DNA of 64,000 nt from the NCBI GenBank assembly GCA_035772405.1, contig JAYKKM010000031.1:1-64000 (forward strand). Reading direction: 5' to 3'. Below the pieces are notes generated by a model. That model ran no database searches. It was given only the letters and a program-made list of their open reading frames with translations, and was not told the DNA's origin. This document shows positions 32,576 through 45,459 of this stretch, piece after piece. Position 1 is the first letter of the stretch; each line of letters opens with the position of its first letter. Source of the DNA: Chrysogorgia sp. JL179-B06. Its lineage: Eukaryota; Cnidaria; Anthozoa; Scleralcyonacea; Chrysogorgiidae. Both the position numbers and the translations under genes were made by a program.

Positions 32576-33008
32576 ATATTAAATTGTTAAACATAGGTTT
32601 AATCGAGTACACATCAGCGTACAGGTACGGCATTTTCAGTGTACGGTTTATATCGAGATCGCAGACAGTCTGAGACCACCAAAGCACCAACCGTGTCGAA
32701 ATCGCTCGTTATCTTTTAGTGTAGCCGTAGGTCTTCGGCGATCAGCGTGTGCGATTGTAAGCATCGTGAGATCAAGATACTGCCAGCCACATCAAATATT
32801 TTCAGTGAAGAACACTCGAGGAAAGGTAACCAGATGAATATTAAAAATATGACAATGGCGCATAAATATATGCAGCATTGCAGTGGTTCAGATCGATCTC
32901 GTACCCAGACCCAAGTGGGATGATGCAAGAATTGCCATTTCGCGACATTGCCAAATAAACAGAGCCCTTTTTAAGACTCGTGCTCTCCCCCCACAGGGGG
33001 AGGCCCGA

Positions 33009-35663
33009 GTAATAATATTTATTTATCTATATAGCGTTATTTCCAATAAAATACATTGCCCAATAGTGCTTTACAAAACTCTAAAAACAGTTGGCATTAC
33101 ATTGTGGTGGTTTACAAGGAATTAAAAGTAGTTTAAAATCTATATATCTAAGAATCCCTGTTGCGGCAAGATTATCATCCTCGCTTCGCACGCTTGCCCG
33201 CTGCCGCGGCGAGGTTGTCACCCTAGCTTCGCTTGCGAGGGGATAAGGTCAGATATGGAGTAGACTATTCAGTGGTTTATATGTCAGTAGCAGTAATTTG
33301 TATACTTTATCACAAAACAAGTATACTTGCAACTCATATTGTTTTATGAAATGTCCAACAGAAGTCATTTTAAAAATAGGAATGAAAAATAACTGTATTT
33401 ATAAATATATTTCACAATATAATGATTGATTTTCTATTTCTATTTATAACATCTTATGGAGATTAGCTACTGTAGCTTTGCATTTGATAACAAAATAAAC
33501 CAATTGGTTTATTTTATCTTGTATGTTGAACCTACCGTAGACGGATGGATTAGGGTTAAATTGGGGATTTGGCTTTAGTTTAGATTATATGTTTACGTCA
33601 CGTGATCCTCAACTGCGAGGGTACCATCTAGCAACTACCTTGCTAAATACACTACACTATAGGAACCTCAAAAATGGAGCATGATCAGATAATTATAAAA
33701 TTTAATGCCAAATTCTGCAGTATAGGGACGATGAAAATGTAATGCAATATCTCGATCACGTGTCTCTATCCCAAGCGATTAGAAATGAACTCTGAACTCT
33801 GATTGTTGAAAGATCGATGGGAAGACGTGATTCTGGCGTGTTCGGTGTTAAAACACGGCGTTTATACAGCGAATATTTACGATGAAGAACAATCTGGTTG
33901 TCAGAAATAGTGGGCCTTGATGCTGAGGAAGTGAGCATTTGTTTACAGTTATCGAAGAAAACGATTTCTCGGTACATACGGTAGACCATATATGCTTACA
34001 TAGCAATGCACACAAACGCTGCAACATCCTGAGAAAACCATCGCTGAAATGTTTAACGAAATGTTTCAAGAAACAGGATCTATATGTTTTCTCAGTATAG
34101 TTCATTATTATTTGAAATAAAATTGAAACAACATAACGCAAAAGAAGGTTACTGTGATGATCCATACAAACAAGTAACAACTACATAACAGTAACGTAAT
34201 ATGAACTAACTAAGAAATGTTCAAATCTGCGGTTTAGTTAAACAAAAGTACAAAACAGAGTCCCTGAGATGCCAAGATTCGAGAGCTGAATTTAGACGGC
34301 GTTCTTGTTGTTGGCAGGAATGTCCGTTTATCTGGACGAGAGTGGATATGTAAATTGCATGCATGTGCTTAAAATGATTAAGCATAAACAAATAAAATAA
34401 AATCCCTGGGGAGTTAAACAACTGTGGCATGCAGACAAGCAATATGCATGTACTTACACGTGTCATGCACATGGTGGATGTGACCAGCCTGATCTCAATG
34501 TGGTGATCTTTTGAAAATAGCACTTAATTCAACAAGTCCAATCGCCTGGTCACATCCTGTACCATGTGTATGCCACGTGTACAGGAACATGCTGGCTGCA
34601 AATCCAAAAAGCTAAATACTATTGTAGAGCTATAAACCTTTGGAACTTTCGTGTGCTAATTGCTCCCGTCCTAGGTTGAAGTACCTAGAAAAATAGTAAA
34701 ATACATAGATTAAAAATGTTTACACGATCTAATTCAGACTATACGAAAATATGATGGCTTTCTTAATTAAGTTACTTCATTCATATAGTTCTTTATATAA
34801 AACTTGCTATAAAGTTTCTCTGTTGTATAGGCTTAATATAAATTACATCGTTTAGATCAAACCTCGAGTTCCGCACTCCGCAGACAACTCTGGGGCTTCT
34901 TTTTCCGAGTCAAATAGCTTCAAATACTTTAGTCCCTGCAAATATCCCAGCCAAACATTGCTCGCACAGCCTTGGAAGCGATTTGACTGGGAAAAAAGAA
35001 GCTACAGAGTTGCCTCGGCGTAGGAGGCTACTTTGGATCTATTGTTCTAGCTGGCTTTACATGATGTGATAATTGACCACTTGACACTGTACGTATTCTT
35101 TGTGACGTACTTCAGTTCTCATATGTATTTTTAACGTTTGTTGCCGTTGGCATATTTTCTGTGTCTAAACGAGTAATTTTTCTGGCAGTGTCTTTGTGCC
35201 CTCTGTTAGGGGCTGTTTATCATACATGTCCAATACTGTCGAAGATTCCATTCGTATGAGCCTCTATAGGATAGCCGGGACTGAGTTTGTGGAACGAAAA
35301 TCTTTCATCGACCCAAGAAGGCTGTAACAAAAATTACAGTCGACTGTATCGATCATTTGAATACAGACACGAGACAACCTGCATGATAAGAATTATAGCG
35401 CAGAATCTTTGTCCTCCGAAGAGGCTTATTGGCTTCGGGGAAAACCGCTTTGTTGGTTAACTTGCTTTTCCAACCCCGCCAATATAACGGCGGCGAAGAG
35501 CATTTGAATTTGAATGACAAAACATGATTATTTTCATTTCCAAAACACTCCTGAAAACAAGTAAGCAGCTGTCAAGAAATGGTGCATCATGGTCTGGTCA
35601 ACTGAAACTACAGTATACTTTACGGCTGTAATGCTTGCAAAGCAACAAATGAACCGAGAGAGG
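33009..35663. other. Collinear unit-2 sequence, no gene
   Basis: Counterpart of about 6733-10030, without the SINE and Harbinger-like MITE. It includes the older MITE at about 34878-35015. No new gene is recognised. Confidence 0.5.
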
Positions 35664-38600
35664 AGATAGATAGATAGATAAATTTTATTTAAACACGGTG
35701 GTTCTATCAGAAATAACATTTGTAAATTAAATTATTAAATCTGGTCTACCTAGAAGCCGTGTAAATTGTAACAAACTATATATTTACCTTTTTTTTTCTT
35801 TTTTTTTTGGTATAATAGATTTTAAAATATTTACATAATATATTTACAGCAAGATGTAAAATTTATAGGTTGTCAATGCAGAAGTTATATTTTTTAATTT
35901 TTGTCTTAAATTTTGATAAACTTTTCTCCTCTTTAAGTTCAATTGGTAAGGAGTTCCAAAGTAAAGATCCAGATACTTCAAAACTTCTTTATAACATTCG
36001 GTTCGAACATTAGGTATCTGAACATTTCTATCAGATGATCTTAAATTATAAATAACTGATCCAAACTGCTTCTCAAACATTTCTGATAAATATGATGGTG
36101 AATATCCATTCAGAATTTTGTGCATCATAGCTTTCTGAACTTTTCGGTTGTGTGCCGGAGATGACCACCCCAATTCAGAAAATACATCACATGCACGTGT
36201 GAATTATTTTGTATGGCGCCCCAGTAACGATACGAGCTGCACGATTTTGTAACTTTTGTAGTTGTTCTGCCAGCGTCATATCAATACTATCCCATACAGT
36301 ACTACAGTAATCAAAGTGAGGTTTTATGATTGTGTTGTAAATGTTAATGAGAAGCTGTCGGTTCAGATATGGTTTGGCTTTTTTCATAACACGTAAATTT
36401 GATAATTTTCTTTTTAATGGTTTCAACATGACCTTAATTTCCATGTTAGGTTTTCATCAATTTTGAGCCCTAAACAGGTAACTTCGTGGACCTGCTTGAG
36501 AGCTATTCCATTAATTACTACATTTAAATTTTCAGTATGGGTGGCTAATCTTTGTCTTGAGCCAATTATCATATATTCAGTTTTAATGACATTCAGTGTG
36601 AGTTTGTTTACACAAAGCCATTCTACAACACACTGTATGTCATGTTCCAACAATGATTTGATTTCTGGGATGCTACATCCCGATGCAGTTAGGTTTGTAT
36701 CATCTGCATACATTCTTGTAGAACTATGGGTAACACAATTTGGTAAATCATTAATGTAAATGAGAAAAAGGAGTGGTCCTAAGATAGTTCCTTGTGGAAC
36801 CCCACAAGAGAGTTGCTGTGCATATGATAAAGTTCCATTCACAGTGCACATTTGCATTCGACCACTAAGATAATATTTAAACCAGTTAATTGCTGGTTGA
36901 TTTAAGCCTAGATACTGTAATTTATTCAGTAAAATTTCATGGTCCACAGTATCAAATGCCTTTTAAGGTCAAGAAATAAGGCTCCGTTTATAAGTTTTCT
37001 ATCAATGTTAAAACACCATTCATTGGTCATAACATTGCTGTTGCAGTTGAAAACATTGAACGAAATCCAGATTGTTTAGGGTTTATCAAATTGTGTTTCT
37101 GAACATAGTTCTCTAGTTGAGTGTACACAAGTCTCTCAAATATTCTAGCAATTGCAGAAATAACCGAGATAGGTCTATAGTTGTTTGAATCACAGCGATC
37201 CCCTGTTTTAAATATTGGGGTCACTTTTGCCATTTTCCTTGGACTTGAAAAGAAGAAATATTTTCAAACCCAAAAATCGAATTAGATTTATTTAGGTAAT
37301 CTTTATATGATTTGTTGTTGGGTGTTGATGGTATTTTTGATGCAAGTTTAGGACCGATTTCTGTGAAATGAGTATTAAGTGTGTTTGCTAGTCTTTGGCT
37401 TTTGCTATAGATGGTGAAATGTTTATTTTATTTATTTCAGTACTTTTTGCTTTTTTACCTATCAGGTTATGTAACACTTTCCATGTACCCTTTGAGTTTC
37501 CTAAATTGTTTTTCAATTCATTTTTATAGTAACATTTTTTAGATTTCTTCACCAGATGATTAACTGCATTTCATTTTGTTTTGAACTGCAGCCAGTCAAC
37601 AGGTGAATTTGATTTTGTGGCTTTTTTCTTTAATAAATCTTTGGCATACATTTCACGCCTTACTTCTGAGTTAATCCAGGGAGATGGTTTGTTGCGTATT
37701 CTTTTTGTTCGACAAGGCGCATGCTTGTCAAGAATAATTTGCATTTTCAATTTCCACTTTTCCCAAACAATGTTAATATTGTCCTCATTGTTTGGAGATG
37801 GCCATACTGTATTTTTAATATCATCTATAAATTGTGTTTCAATAAAATTTTTAAAGTTTCTAGTCTCAATAAATCGAGGTGATCCTCTTCGAATCCCAAC
37901 TTTTCGAATTGCATGAATTAAATTATGATCACTGATAGAGGTACTAATAGTTCCCCATTTGGTTAAATTCTCTTTACTATTCGTAATAAAAAGATCAATT
38001 AGTGTCTTTGTTGTTTCAGTCACACGGGTTGGTTGTTCAATCAATTGCAACAATTGATAATTATTCAATAAATTGACCAGTTTTGAAGTATGAAAGCCAA
38101 TTTTAGATGACATTAAATCACAGTTTAAATCTCCTAAAATATAGTATTATTTGTTAGATGAGTTCAGCTTTATTAAAATTTCTTCAAATTTGTCGAAAAG
38201 CATATCAGGAGATTTTTATGGTCTATACCATGTTGTTATTAAAAACGGATCAGAATGTGGCTTTTTTATTTCAATTGTGATCATTTCGAGACTTTTGTCT
38301 TCAAGATTAGGTTTTCTTGCAAAATTGATAGAATTTCGAATATATATACAAACCCCGCCTCCGGCCTTATTGCGATCCTTACGGATACAGGTATAACCTG
38401 GGAGGTTAATTAAAGAGTCAGGATCAAATTGGTCTAATTTAGTCTCATTAATTGCTAGAACATCAAAAATACCATCTTTTATATATACTTGTAATTCATC
38501 AATGTGTTTCGAAAAACTATTGATGTTTAGTAATCCAGTTCCTGTTGGGACTGGAGGACACAATGAATGAATGAATGAATCCAATTTTAAATCCACTAAC

Positions 38601-39062
38601 TCTGGAAAGGTCAGTTTCATCATGTAAAACCGGACATGATGTTGAGTTATGATTTGTTAAATGATCTGCGTTGACAACATTACATCAATAAGTGATGTAG
38701 TTTCTAAAATTACTAGCGAGGGCTTGGATACCTCTTGGATTTAGCTGTAGCCCCTGTATTTAAACATTGTTCTTGGATATTGTCATTATTTATATAATCT
38801 AAATTATTTTGTTCACAATAGGTCTTAAGTAAAGCATTTACCTCCGAGCTCTTTGCATTTAAGGCTGGGTTATCATTCCTTTTGATGATAGAGGATATGA
38901 CTATATCCACACTTGGCTGTTGTGTTTTGATGCCACTAATAACCTTGACCAACTTGCTGTTTATTCGTTTTGGGCTATCATTCCTAAGATTATTTGTCCC
39001 AGCATGAATGATAATCTTATCTGGTTTATGTTTTAGTGTTGGTTTAATGTAATTTTTTTTAA
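35664..39062 (-). mobile_element. CR1-like LINE, 5'-truncated and frameshifted
   Basis: The copy runs on the minus strand. From its 5' side, a fragment (about 39050-38713) has HAGTNNLRN, matching an SGNH-esterase-type ORF1 end. Then comes an APE-type endonuclease start (38623-38216: DVLAINETKLD, GGGVCIYIR) and its end (38113-37571: SDHNLIHAI). Reverse transcriptase follows (37233-36423: GVPQGTILGPLLFLIYINDL, active-site YADDT), then the thumb and C-terminus (36444-35844). Frame breaks between segments make it inactive. The 3' end is an (ATCT)n tail (35664-35680). Unit 1 at about 10035 is the uninserted site. Confidence 0.85.
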
Positions 39063-40459
39063 AGAGACAAAGAGCAAGAAAACTTCTAAAATAGTTTAAC
39101 TGAAGAAGAACGAATGTTCGAAATATTTTAAAATTTATCTGGACTGTTAGAAGTTTTCTTGCTCTTTCCCTCTCTCGTCAATTCAAGTATAATAATATCT
39201 AAGAGCATAACCTGTATCCATGTTTGTGGATCAAAAGATAACTATATCTACAAATCTAAAAAAGGGCAAATCTACTGCAAGCCATTTTGTTATTCTGTAA
39301 TTTTAGTGACGTTATCAGCATCCAATATTTTTTTTGACACCTCCGTCCAATAATTCACAGTATTCGACGGAAATGACGTCACAACTGTCGGACATTGAGA
39401 ATTAATGTTGACCAATCGGGAACGAGAATGAAGTTTGAATGTATTTTAATTGAGAAATAACAGCGTGTGTTATTATCGAGTTATAATGGCATAGATGCGA
39501 GTAAAACACGAGGCGATAGTTTTGCTAGCTTCTCGAGTGCCATTATAACTCAATGATCACACAACGAGAAAGTTTTTTATTTATTTTATAAAATAACACC
39601 ATTAAATTAACAATAAAGCCATGCAAAATGCAGATTTAACTGTTATAATTAAGAGGCGTTGCTAGGAAGCCTTTGTAGAAAACACGTTGACGATTTTAGC
39701 GATGAAAATGTACTCAACGTTGCAGTCCAGGGTTTCTTTGACTTCCTTTTGTGATTTAAACCATTTAAAATCCGTCAAAAACGACAAAATCTACGCGAGG
39801 GATCACGTCAGCTTATGCTTTATTGAGTTCTAATGACACGGTTTTGAGATCAGTAACCAATCAGATAGCGAGTTATCGCTCATTTGCTTCCGGTTATTTT
39901 ATAATATGCAATACTCATTAATAATTAACGAAGAAAGAAAAATAAATTGATGCCTCAATAATAGTATATGTATCCTGATTTATTACATAAACTTTTCGTT
40001 CGATTTTCTCAGTCAAAATCATTTAATAACTTTAGGATTATGAAAATTACAAAATCATTCGTTTACATGCATTCGTATCATTCGTGTTAGTGTTGTATTG
40101 GATATACAATCTCTCGCCTTCGGCTCAAGCTCCGATACAACACGGCCGCTCGTGTTGTAAATAGTACATATATATATAATTATAATATATTCATATTTAA
40201 ATTTTTGCTCACACTTTGTATATATATATAAACACTGTACTAGCTTACTTTCTTAGTTCTGATGATGTCGTTGTATACGACGAAAGCTTAACTCATTAAA
40301 CCACCATTTTTACAGTAACAGTTGGCCGCATTTGCAATTTTAAAATTTTTAGTACATATATTCTGGCACTCGAAATTTTCCATATCGACTTTGAACTGAT
40401 TCTCCCATGCCACATGTGAAGTTATTTTTTTTTTTTTTTTTCTTTTTGTCTTGCTAAAG
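39063..40459. other. TMEM53 copy-2 upstream region
   Basis: Collinear with 10030-11447, including the TTATCGAGTTATAATG foldback, one satellite monomer (about 40056-40081) and the GTGTTGTAT hairpin. No first exon was identified. A T-run and GCTAAAG form the acceptor at 40459. Confidence 0.5.
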
Positions 40460-41691
40460 CATACGTTTTTTGAGCGATCGAGACCATTCTCTAGTACTAG
40501 TCCTAAACATGTAGTAATGAAACACATTCCGAGTCAGGCCAAGTCTACTGCTGAGGATGGCAATGCAATGGTGATTTTATATGGCTGGCTTTTAGCAAAA
40601 AGTAAACATCTGGAGAAATTTGGTGATCTTTATAGTCGTCATGGAGCTGATGTCATCACAGTTAAACCCAACGTTGCTGAGGTATACTATGGAATAACAA
40701 ATTAATATTTACATAAAACTAGCCACATTCCTGAAGAAATATTGAAAAATGTTTCTATATAAAACCAAAATAATAATTTGAATGTGTCGCTTGGTACTGT
40801 ACTGTGCACTATACACTGACTGCACTGCACTGCACCGCACCACACTGCACACTGCACCGCACCGCACCGTATCGTATCGTATCGCACTACACTGCACTGC
40901 ACTGCACTGCACTGCACTGCACTGCACTGCACTGCACTGCACTGCACTGCACTGCACTGCACTGCACTGCACTGCACTGCACTGCACTGCACTGCACTGC
41001 ACTGCACTGCACTGCACTGCACTGCACTGCACTGCACTGCACTGCACTGCCCGACTCTCATTCTCGTTTCATCCGGGTTTAGGTTCTTCGACCGAAGAAA
41101 GCCGAAGAGATAGCCTCGAGGATACTCGATACTCTCGAGTCGTCCACCAATCAGCATAAGCCAATCCTTATCCATGCTTTCTCAGTAGGTGGGTATTTCT
41201 ACAGCCAGACATTGAACAAGATTATCACCGAGCCAAGGTATGCTTCAGTTAAAGATCGCATCATCGGGCAAATCTTTGACAGTCCAGTTGATATTGATGA
41301 TATCCCTTTTAGTATATCCAATGCAACTACCGATAACCGTCTGTTGAAGAACTCTTTTATGTTTATTGTTGATTCCTATTTAAAACTGACTCGTAAATAC
41401 ACGATGGACAAATACATTGCCCGATCCAAACTCTTCTTCAATAATCCTGTTCGTTCTCCCGCCTTGTTCCTATTTTCAAATGACGACCCCGTTTCATCAC
41501 CGGAAGGATGCGAGAGATGCATTGCGTTATGGAGGGACCAATTCAGCATGGATGTGACGTCAAAGAAATGGGATAGATCATCCCATGTCTCTCATTTTTA
41601 TAAGCATCAAGAAGAGTACACATCACTTTTGGTGGAATTTTTAAAGAAAGTTGGTGTTATTGGTCGCGATGTTCGTGTGGACAAAATATAA
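40460..41691 (+). CDS. TMEM53/DUF829-like alpha/beta hydrolase, copy 2
   Basis: Exons 40460-40681 and 41083-41691 have the same lengths (222 and 609 bp) and phase-0 junction as copy 1. The 276-residue product differs from copy 1 at few positions. HAFSVGG, FSNDDPVS and SSHVSHF are all intact, so the fold and putative triad are kept. The acceptor before 40460 again implies an undetected upstream exon. The intron is 401 bp because of a long CACTG array. Copies 1 and 2 are more alike than either is to copy 3, consistent with recent duplication. It could be a functional paralogue or be silent; the sequence alone does not decide. Confidence 0.8.
40810..41048 (+). repeat. Long intronic (CACTG)n array
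   Basis: More than 30 pure CACTG units (about 40885-41048) follow a mixed CACTG/CACCG/TATCG lead. They lie wholly inside the copy-2 intron, ending about 35 bp before the acceptor. The stop-free pentamer opens frames in both directions, none of them genes. Confidence 0.95.
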
Positions 41692-41714
41692 GATGATTTA
41701 AAACAATAAGCCAG

Positions 41715-41850
41715 TTCTGTGTTTCGACTGCGCATGACATCTGAGATTCGACTGCGCGTGACATCTGAGATTCGACTGCGCTCAACTGCGCGTAACATCT
41801 GAGATTCGACTGCGCGTGACATCTGAGATTCGACTGCGCATGACATCTGA
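41715..41850 (+). repeat. 24-bp repeat after copy-2 stop (about 5 units)
   Basis: Same CGACTGCGCGTGACATCTGAG family as 12525-12730, with fewer units and some CGCATGAC and CGTAACAT variants. Confidence 0.85.
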
Positions 41851-42309
41851 TACCTTTTACGATTATCAAAGTCGTTATTTCATGCTTACGTCCAAATCTC
41901 GAGTTTTTCAACCCAACAAATCTAGCTAAAGTCCAAGAAGGTTGGTGTACTACCGAAATAGCGTGTTAATAGTCTAACGTTTAGAGCGAAGGCTCTTCAA
42001 TACGTTCGACAACTTATAGGCTATTTCGACAGTACACTAACCTTTTTAGATATTTGATTTTATTTCTATATTGCCTACACAGCACAACATAGCACAAGTC
42101 TATATATTATTGCCCGCATGCTTCAATGAAGTTGATTTTATTCCGAATTTCATTTGAATTTGAAACTTCAAACTGGTTTATTGAAAGACGTTTTATATAA
42201 TAACATTTTGAAAAGGAGTGATTGACTGAAAGTTGAGTTTCTATAACTGTGTAAAAATACGGAAATGTTCTCGCCATTATTGAAGTTAAATAAAAGATTG
42301 CTAAATACC
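41851..42309. other. Collinear unit-2 sequence with foldback MITE
   Basis: Contains the copy of the 12815-12925 foldback (about 41935-42045) and part of the intra-unit duplication. No gene. Confidence 0.5.
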
Positions 42310-42530
42310 TTTTTAAAAGCAGTTCCAAACTACCAAGAAAGGAACTGATCCTATACTAACTGGGTACACCACATCGGTTGAAGAAACGTCACTTCTAGCT
42401 ATTTTTCCTGTAAAGATACATGGGGAGGCCTTATATATGGGCCTATCTAGACACAGGCTCTGGAAGAAATTTAATCTCTGTACGCAGTAAAAAAGTTGAA
42501 ATTGGCTCCAATACAGCTTCGGAAATAAAC
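42310..42530 (+). pseudogene. Retroelement aspartic-protease fragment
   Basis: Replaces sequence present in unit 1. A short frame (about 42432-42525) contains WAYLDTGSGRNLISV, the DTG(S) active-site motif of a retropepsin, in a context like BEL/Pao-type proteases. The upstream frame (FPVKIHGEALYMG) is out of phase by one shift. No other domains remain. Confidence 0.5.
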
Positions 42531-43659
42531 TCAGTAAGATCTTTCATATGAACTTCACTTGTATTTTGACTGCAGTATCCATTTAAAATTATCTATTCAA
42601 AATAGTAAAACAGTATTCGAATAACTCTTTTGTATGAAAGAACTCTTGAAACTATAAAGACTAACATTTACAACTTTTTCATATCTCACTTCACTCTTGA
42701 GATATTAAGATTTGTTTAATATGTAAATGATCATACTTATGACATCACACTGCGTAATAAATTATTGAAAAATTCTGCATATCTTTACCATTATCACATG
42801 GAATCCTTTGACGATATTCATATTTGATCCACGCACATGCACCTTCATTTCAAGTGATTTCATTACAAAATCTCAAGGATATATAAGCGTTTTCAATAAG
42901 TCATTACGCAGTGTGATGTCATAAGTATGATCATTTACATATCAAACAAATCTTAATATCTCAAGAGTGAAGTGAGATATGAAAAAGTTGTAAATGGTTA
43001 GTCGTCTTTGTAGTTTCAAGTGTTCTTTCAAACAAAAGAGTTATTTTACAACTGAATTTTTCATTGCATAGGCACTTAATTAAATATTCTGGTTGCAACC
43101 CATGAATTGCCTTATATGTTATAAGTAATACCTTATATAAGTAATACCTAGGTTTTTAGTTGGATATTTCAACTTTTCTTTGCTTAGTTATTTGATTTGT
43201 ATTTCTACATTACCCACGCAGTTAAAAAGTACTTAAAGTACATAATGAATGCGCATGCGCGAAAGTTTGGTTTTTAGCACATCCTGTCCAGTAATTAAAT
43301 TATATTTGGATTAAAAGTGGATTAAAATTATATTAATGCCTCTTCAATTCTGTGTTTCATTTGACCTTGAAAGGATACTCCAGCTAAAATACAAGTAGTA
43401 GTTTATATGAAGATCTTACTGACTTCAGTTTATTTCCAAAGTTTCAGCATTCCTATTAATTTAGTTAAGAATATATGGCTAGTTGAAGTTGAAAATTTGA
43501 GGATTTTGACGCCATATTGGTTTTAATAATATGACGTCATTGAGTGATTTTTTATCGGCAGTGGAGTTGTTTTGATGGAGATCACATAGTGATAGCTGTA
43601 ACTTATGCATAATACGACATAGAATTCAGAGACGTCAGCATATTTGGGGTTTGCTATAA
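42531..43659. mobile_element. Unit-2 copy of the foldback element and flanks
   Basis: 42615-43075 corresponds to 15040-15527 with the outer left arm missing. 43185-43655 corresponds to 15900-16345. No gene. Confidence 0.7.
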
Positions 43660-43930
43660 CCCCGGGCTATGATCGAGGATGAGCATGAAAGTTTCTTGGT
43701 CAGCAGTCACATTAACTGGATAACATCAAGGGAATCGAGGTATATAATCGTCAGAATTTTGTCACTTAACCACGAAATAACCGCTAATCCCAAAACAACT
43801 TAGATCCTAACCCTACCCGCCACCTAATGCATTTTCTAACCCTAACCCCCCGCCTTAAGTGTCTTCTTAAATCCAGTTAGTGTGACTGCTGACCAACAAG
43901 ATTTCATGCTCATCCTCGACCATCGCCCAG
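43660..43930. mobile_element. TTAA-type MITE, longer allele
   Basis: Same family and site as 16354-16543 but with an extra internal block (GGATAACATCAAGGGAATCG and following) that also occurs in the MITE at 3926-4145. Unit 1 therefore appears to have lost this block. Confidence 0.7.
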
Positions 43931-43937
43931 GTTATAG

Positions 43938-44605
43938 GTACTTAGCAGGATTGGATCCATGGAGATTTGTCCTGTAGCGGTTACTAGAAACCTGGGGTCG
44001 ACTCACAGCTCACTATGTCTAGTCACATTAGATAAGTTGTGCAGTACAGCATTCTACCATCCACATAATATTAGAAGAATCCGCAAGTTCCTTTCCCAAG
44101 AAGCAACGGAAACGCTTATTCATGCTTTTATTTCATCTCTAGTTGATTACTGTATGGGTTAGTTGTTACTGACTTTCAGCTGGGTAAACTGCAGAGAGTT
44201 CTGAATGCATCAGTCAGGCTGGTCTGTAATGCGCCGAGGCTTTGTCATATTACGCCGCTTTTGTATGGTTTACATTGGCTGCCTATTAGGTCCCGTGTCA
44301 ATTTTAAAGTGTTGCTGATCACTTTCAAAGCCATTCATGGTCTCGCGCCAACATATCTATAAGTGACCTACTTTCCATTAAGAAATCCTCTTATCGCTTA
44401 CGATCATCGGATAAAAATTCTACTTGCTATATTTTATTTTTTATATGATATATTAGGTATTTGGTAAATTGGATGATTTTAATTGTAAATTATTATATAA
44501 TTATTTATTATTATTATTTATATGCTTTCTCACCTGATGTAATCTGATCATTTATATGTATAGCTGCGCAATATAAGTTATTAAATTATTATTATTATTA
44601 TTATA
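43938..44605 (+). pseudogene. 5'-truncated LINE 3' end
   Basis: Plus-strand frames read RKFLSQEATETLIHAFISSL and VDYC, then LNASVRLVCNAPRLCHITPL and GLHWLPIRSRV, then FKAIHGLAPTYL: the standard C-terminal region of CR1/L2-like reverse transcriptases. Frameshifts and stops interrupt it, and an (ATT)n tail ends it. Unit 1 at about 16545-16570 lacks it, so it inserted into unit 2 after the duplication. Confidence 0.8.
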
Positions 44606-45459
44606 ATCCCAGCATATTTGAGTAACAAATATGGCGTCGAAATTGGACAAACTCTCCAATTTCAACTAGCCATATCTTCTTAACTTAATTGATTTGAGTG
44701 CTAAACCTTCGGAAATAAACTAAAGTCAGTAAGATCTTTCATAATATAAACTTCACTTGTATTTGGGTGATACTAAAAAGGATACTAAAAAAGATCGTCC
44801 AGAAGACGATTGCTTGCGGGAGGGGTCCAGAACGCCAGGGATATATTAACTACCATTTTCAACATAAGTTAACTGCCATTTTCAACAAAATTAAATACCA
44901 TTTTCAACATAAATTAACTACCATTTTCAACATAAATTAACTACCATTTTCAACATAAATTAACTACCATTTTCATAGAATTCAGCATCCTCCATGTTAC
45001 AATATCACGGACGAAAATTGATTTCTGAATCATCAATCATCAGACTGATGAGTTCCCAATCTGATTCGCTGCTAGACATAGAGAGTCGCCGAAAATTATA
45101 GTTTCCAAGCACGCTGATGATATCTAAACTCCGAAAGGAGTTTTATAGAATACCCGTCCACTTTTGAAACCACATTTAAAGGCAGAAATACAAACCAGGT
45201 TGCTCTAAAATCTCTTTAAATATAATGTATAAGGTTTATATTGTGTGTACTTGTTGATTGTTATCAAATTAAATGGGGTTTTAAAATAGAACGAAGCAAT
45301 TGTATATGATGAACTTTCCGTAATTTGACCCTTTTACTAACTGTCAACAGATACAAATAGCGAAAGTGGACGGGTATTCTGCAATTTAGCGCTCCGAAAT
45401 ACGAAGGTCGATTACTAGACTATAACTAACTGGAGTTAGAAATACATGGTAGACCCATG
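44606..45459 (+). repeat. Collinear sequence with 23-bp repeat (44843-44975)
   Basis: Counterpart of 16580-17440. The TACCATTTTCAACATAAATT repeat is present with different variants. No gene. Confidence 0.65.

Larger units (their letters stand above)
31010..33008. other. 2-kb segment present only in unit 2
   Basis: Unit 1 goes straight from TTATTAATAA to TAATATTT at about 6735. Here 2 kb intervenes with a shared TAA at the junctions. Its left edge (CAAGACGCC, GCGTT, ACTCG) matches sequence at about 21508, which favours a deletion in unit 1 over an insertion in unit 2. No gene is identified. 32690-32770 is an inverted copy of the dispersed repeat seen at 3330-3420. Confidence 0.55.

Noticed and set aside
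40702..41175. Cys/Gln/Val and His/Cys/Thr repeat proteins over the pentamer array
   Set aside because: They lie in the intron and are open on both strands because the CACTG unit has no stops.
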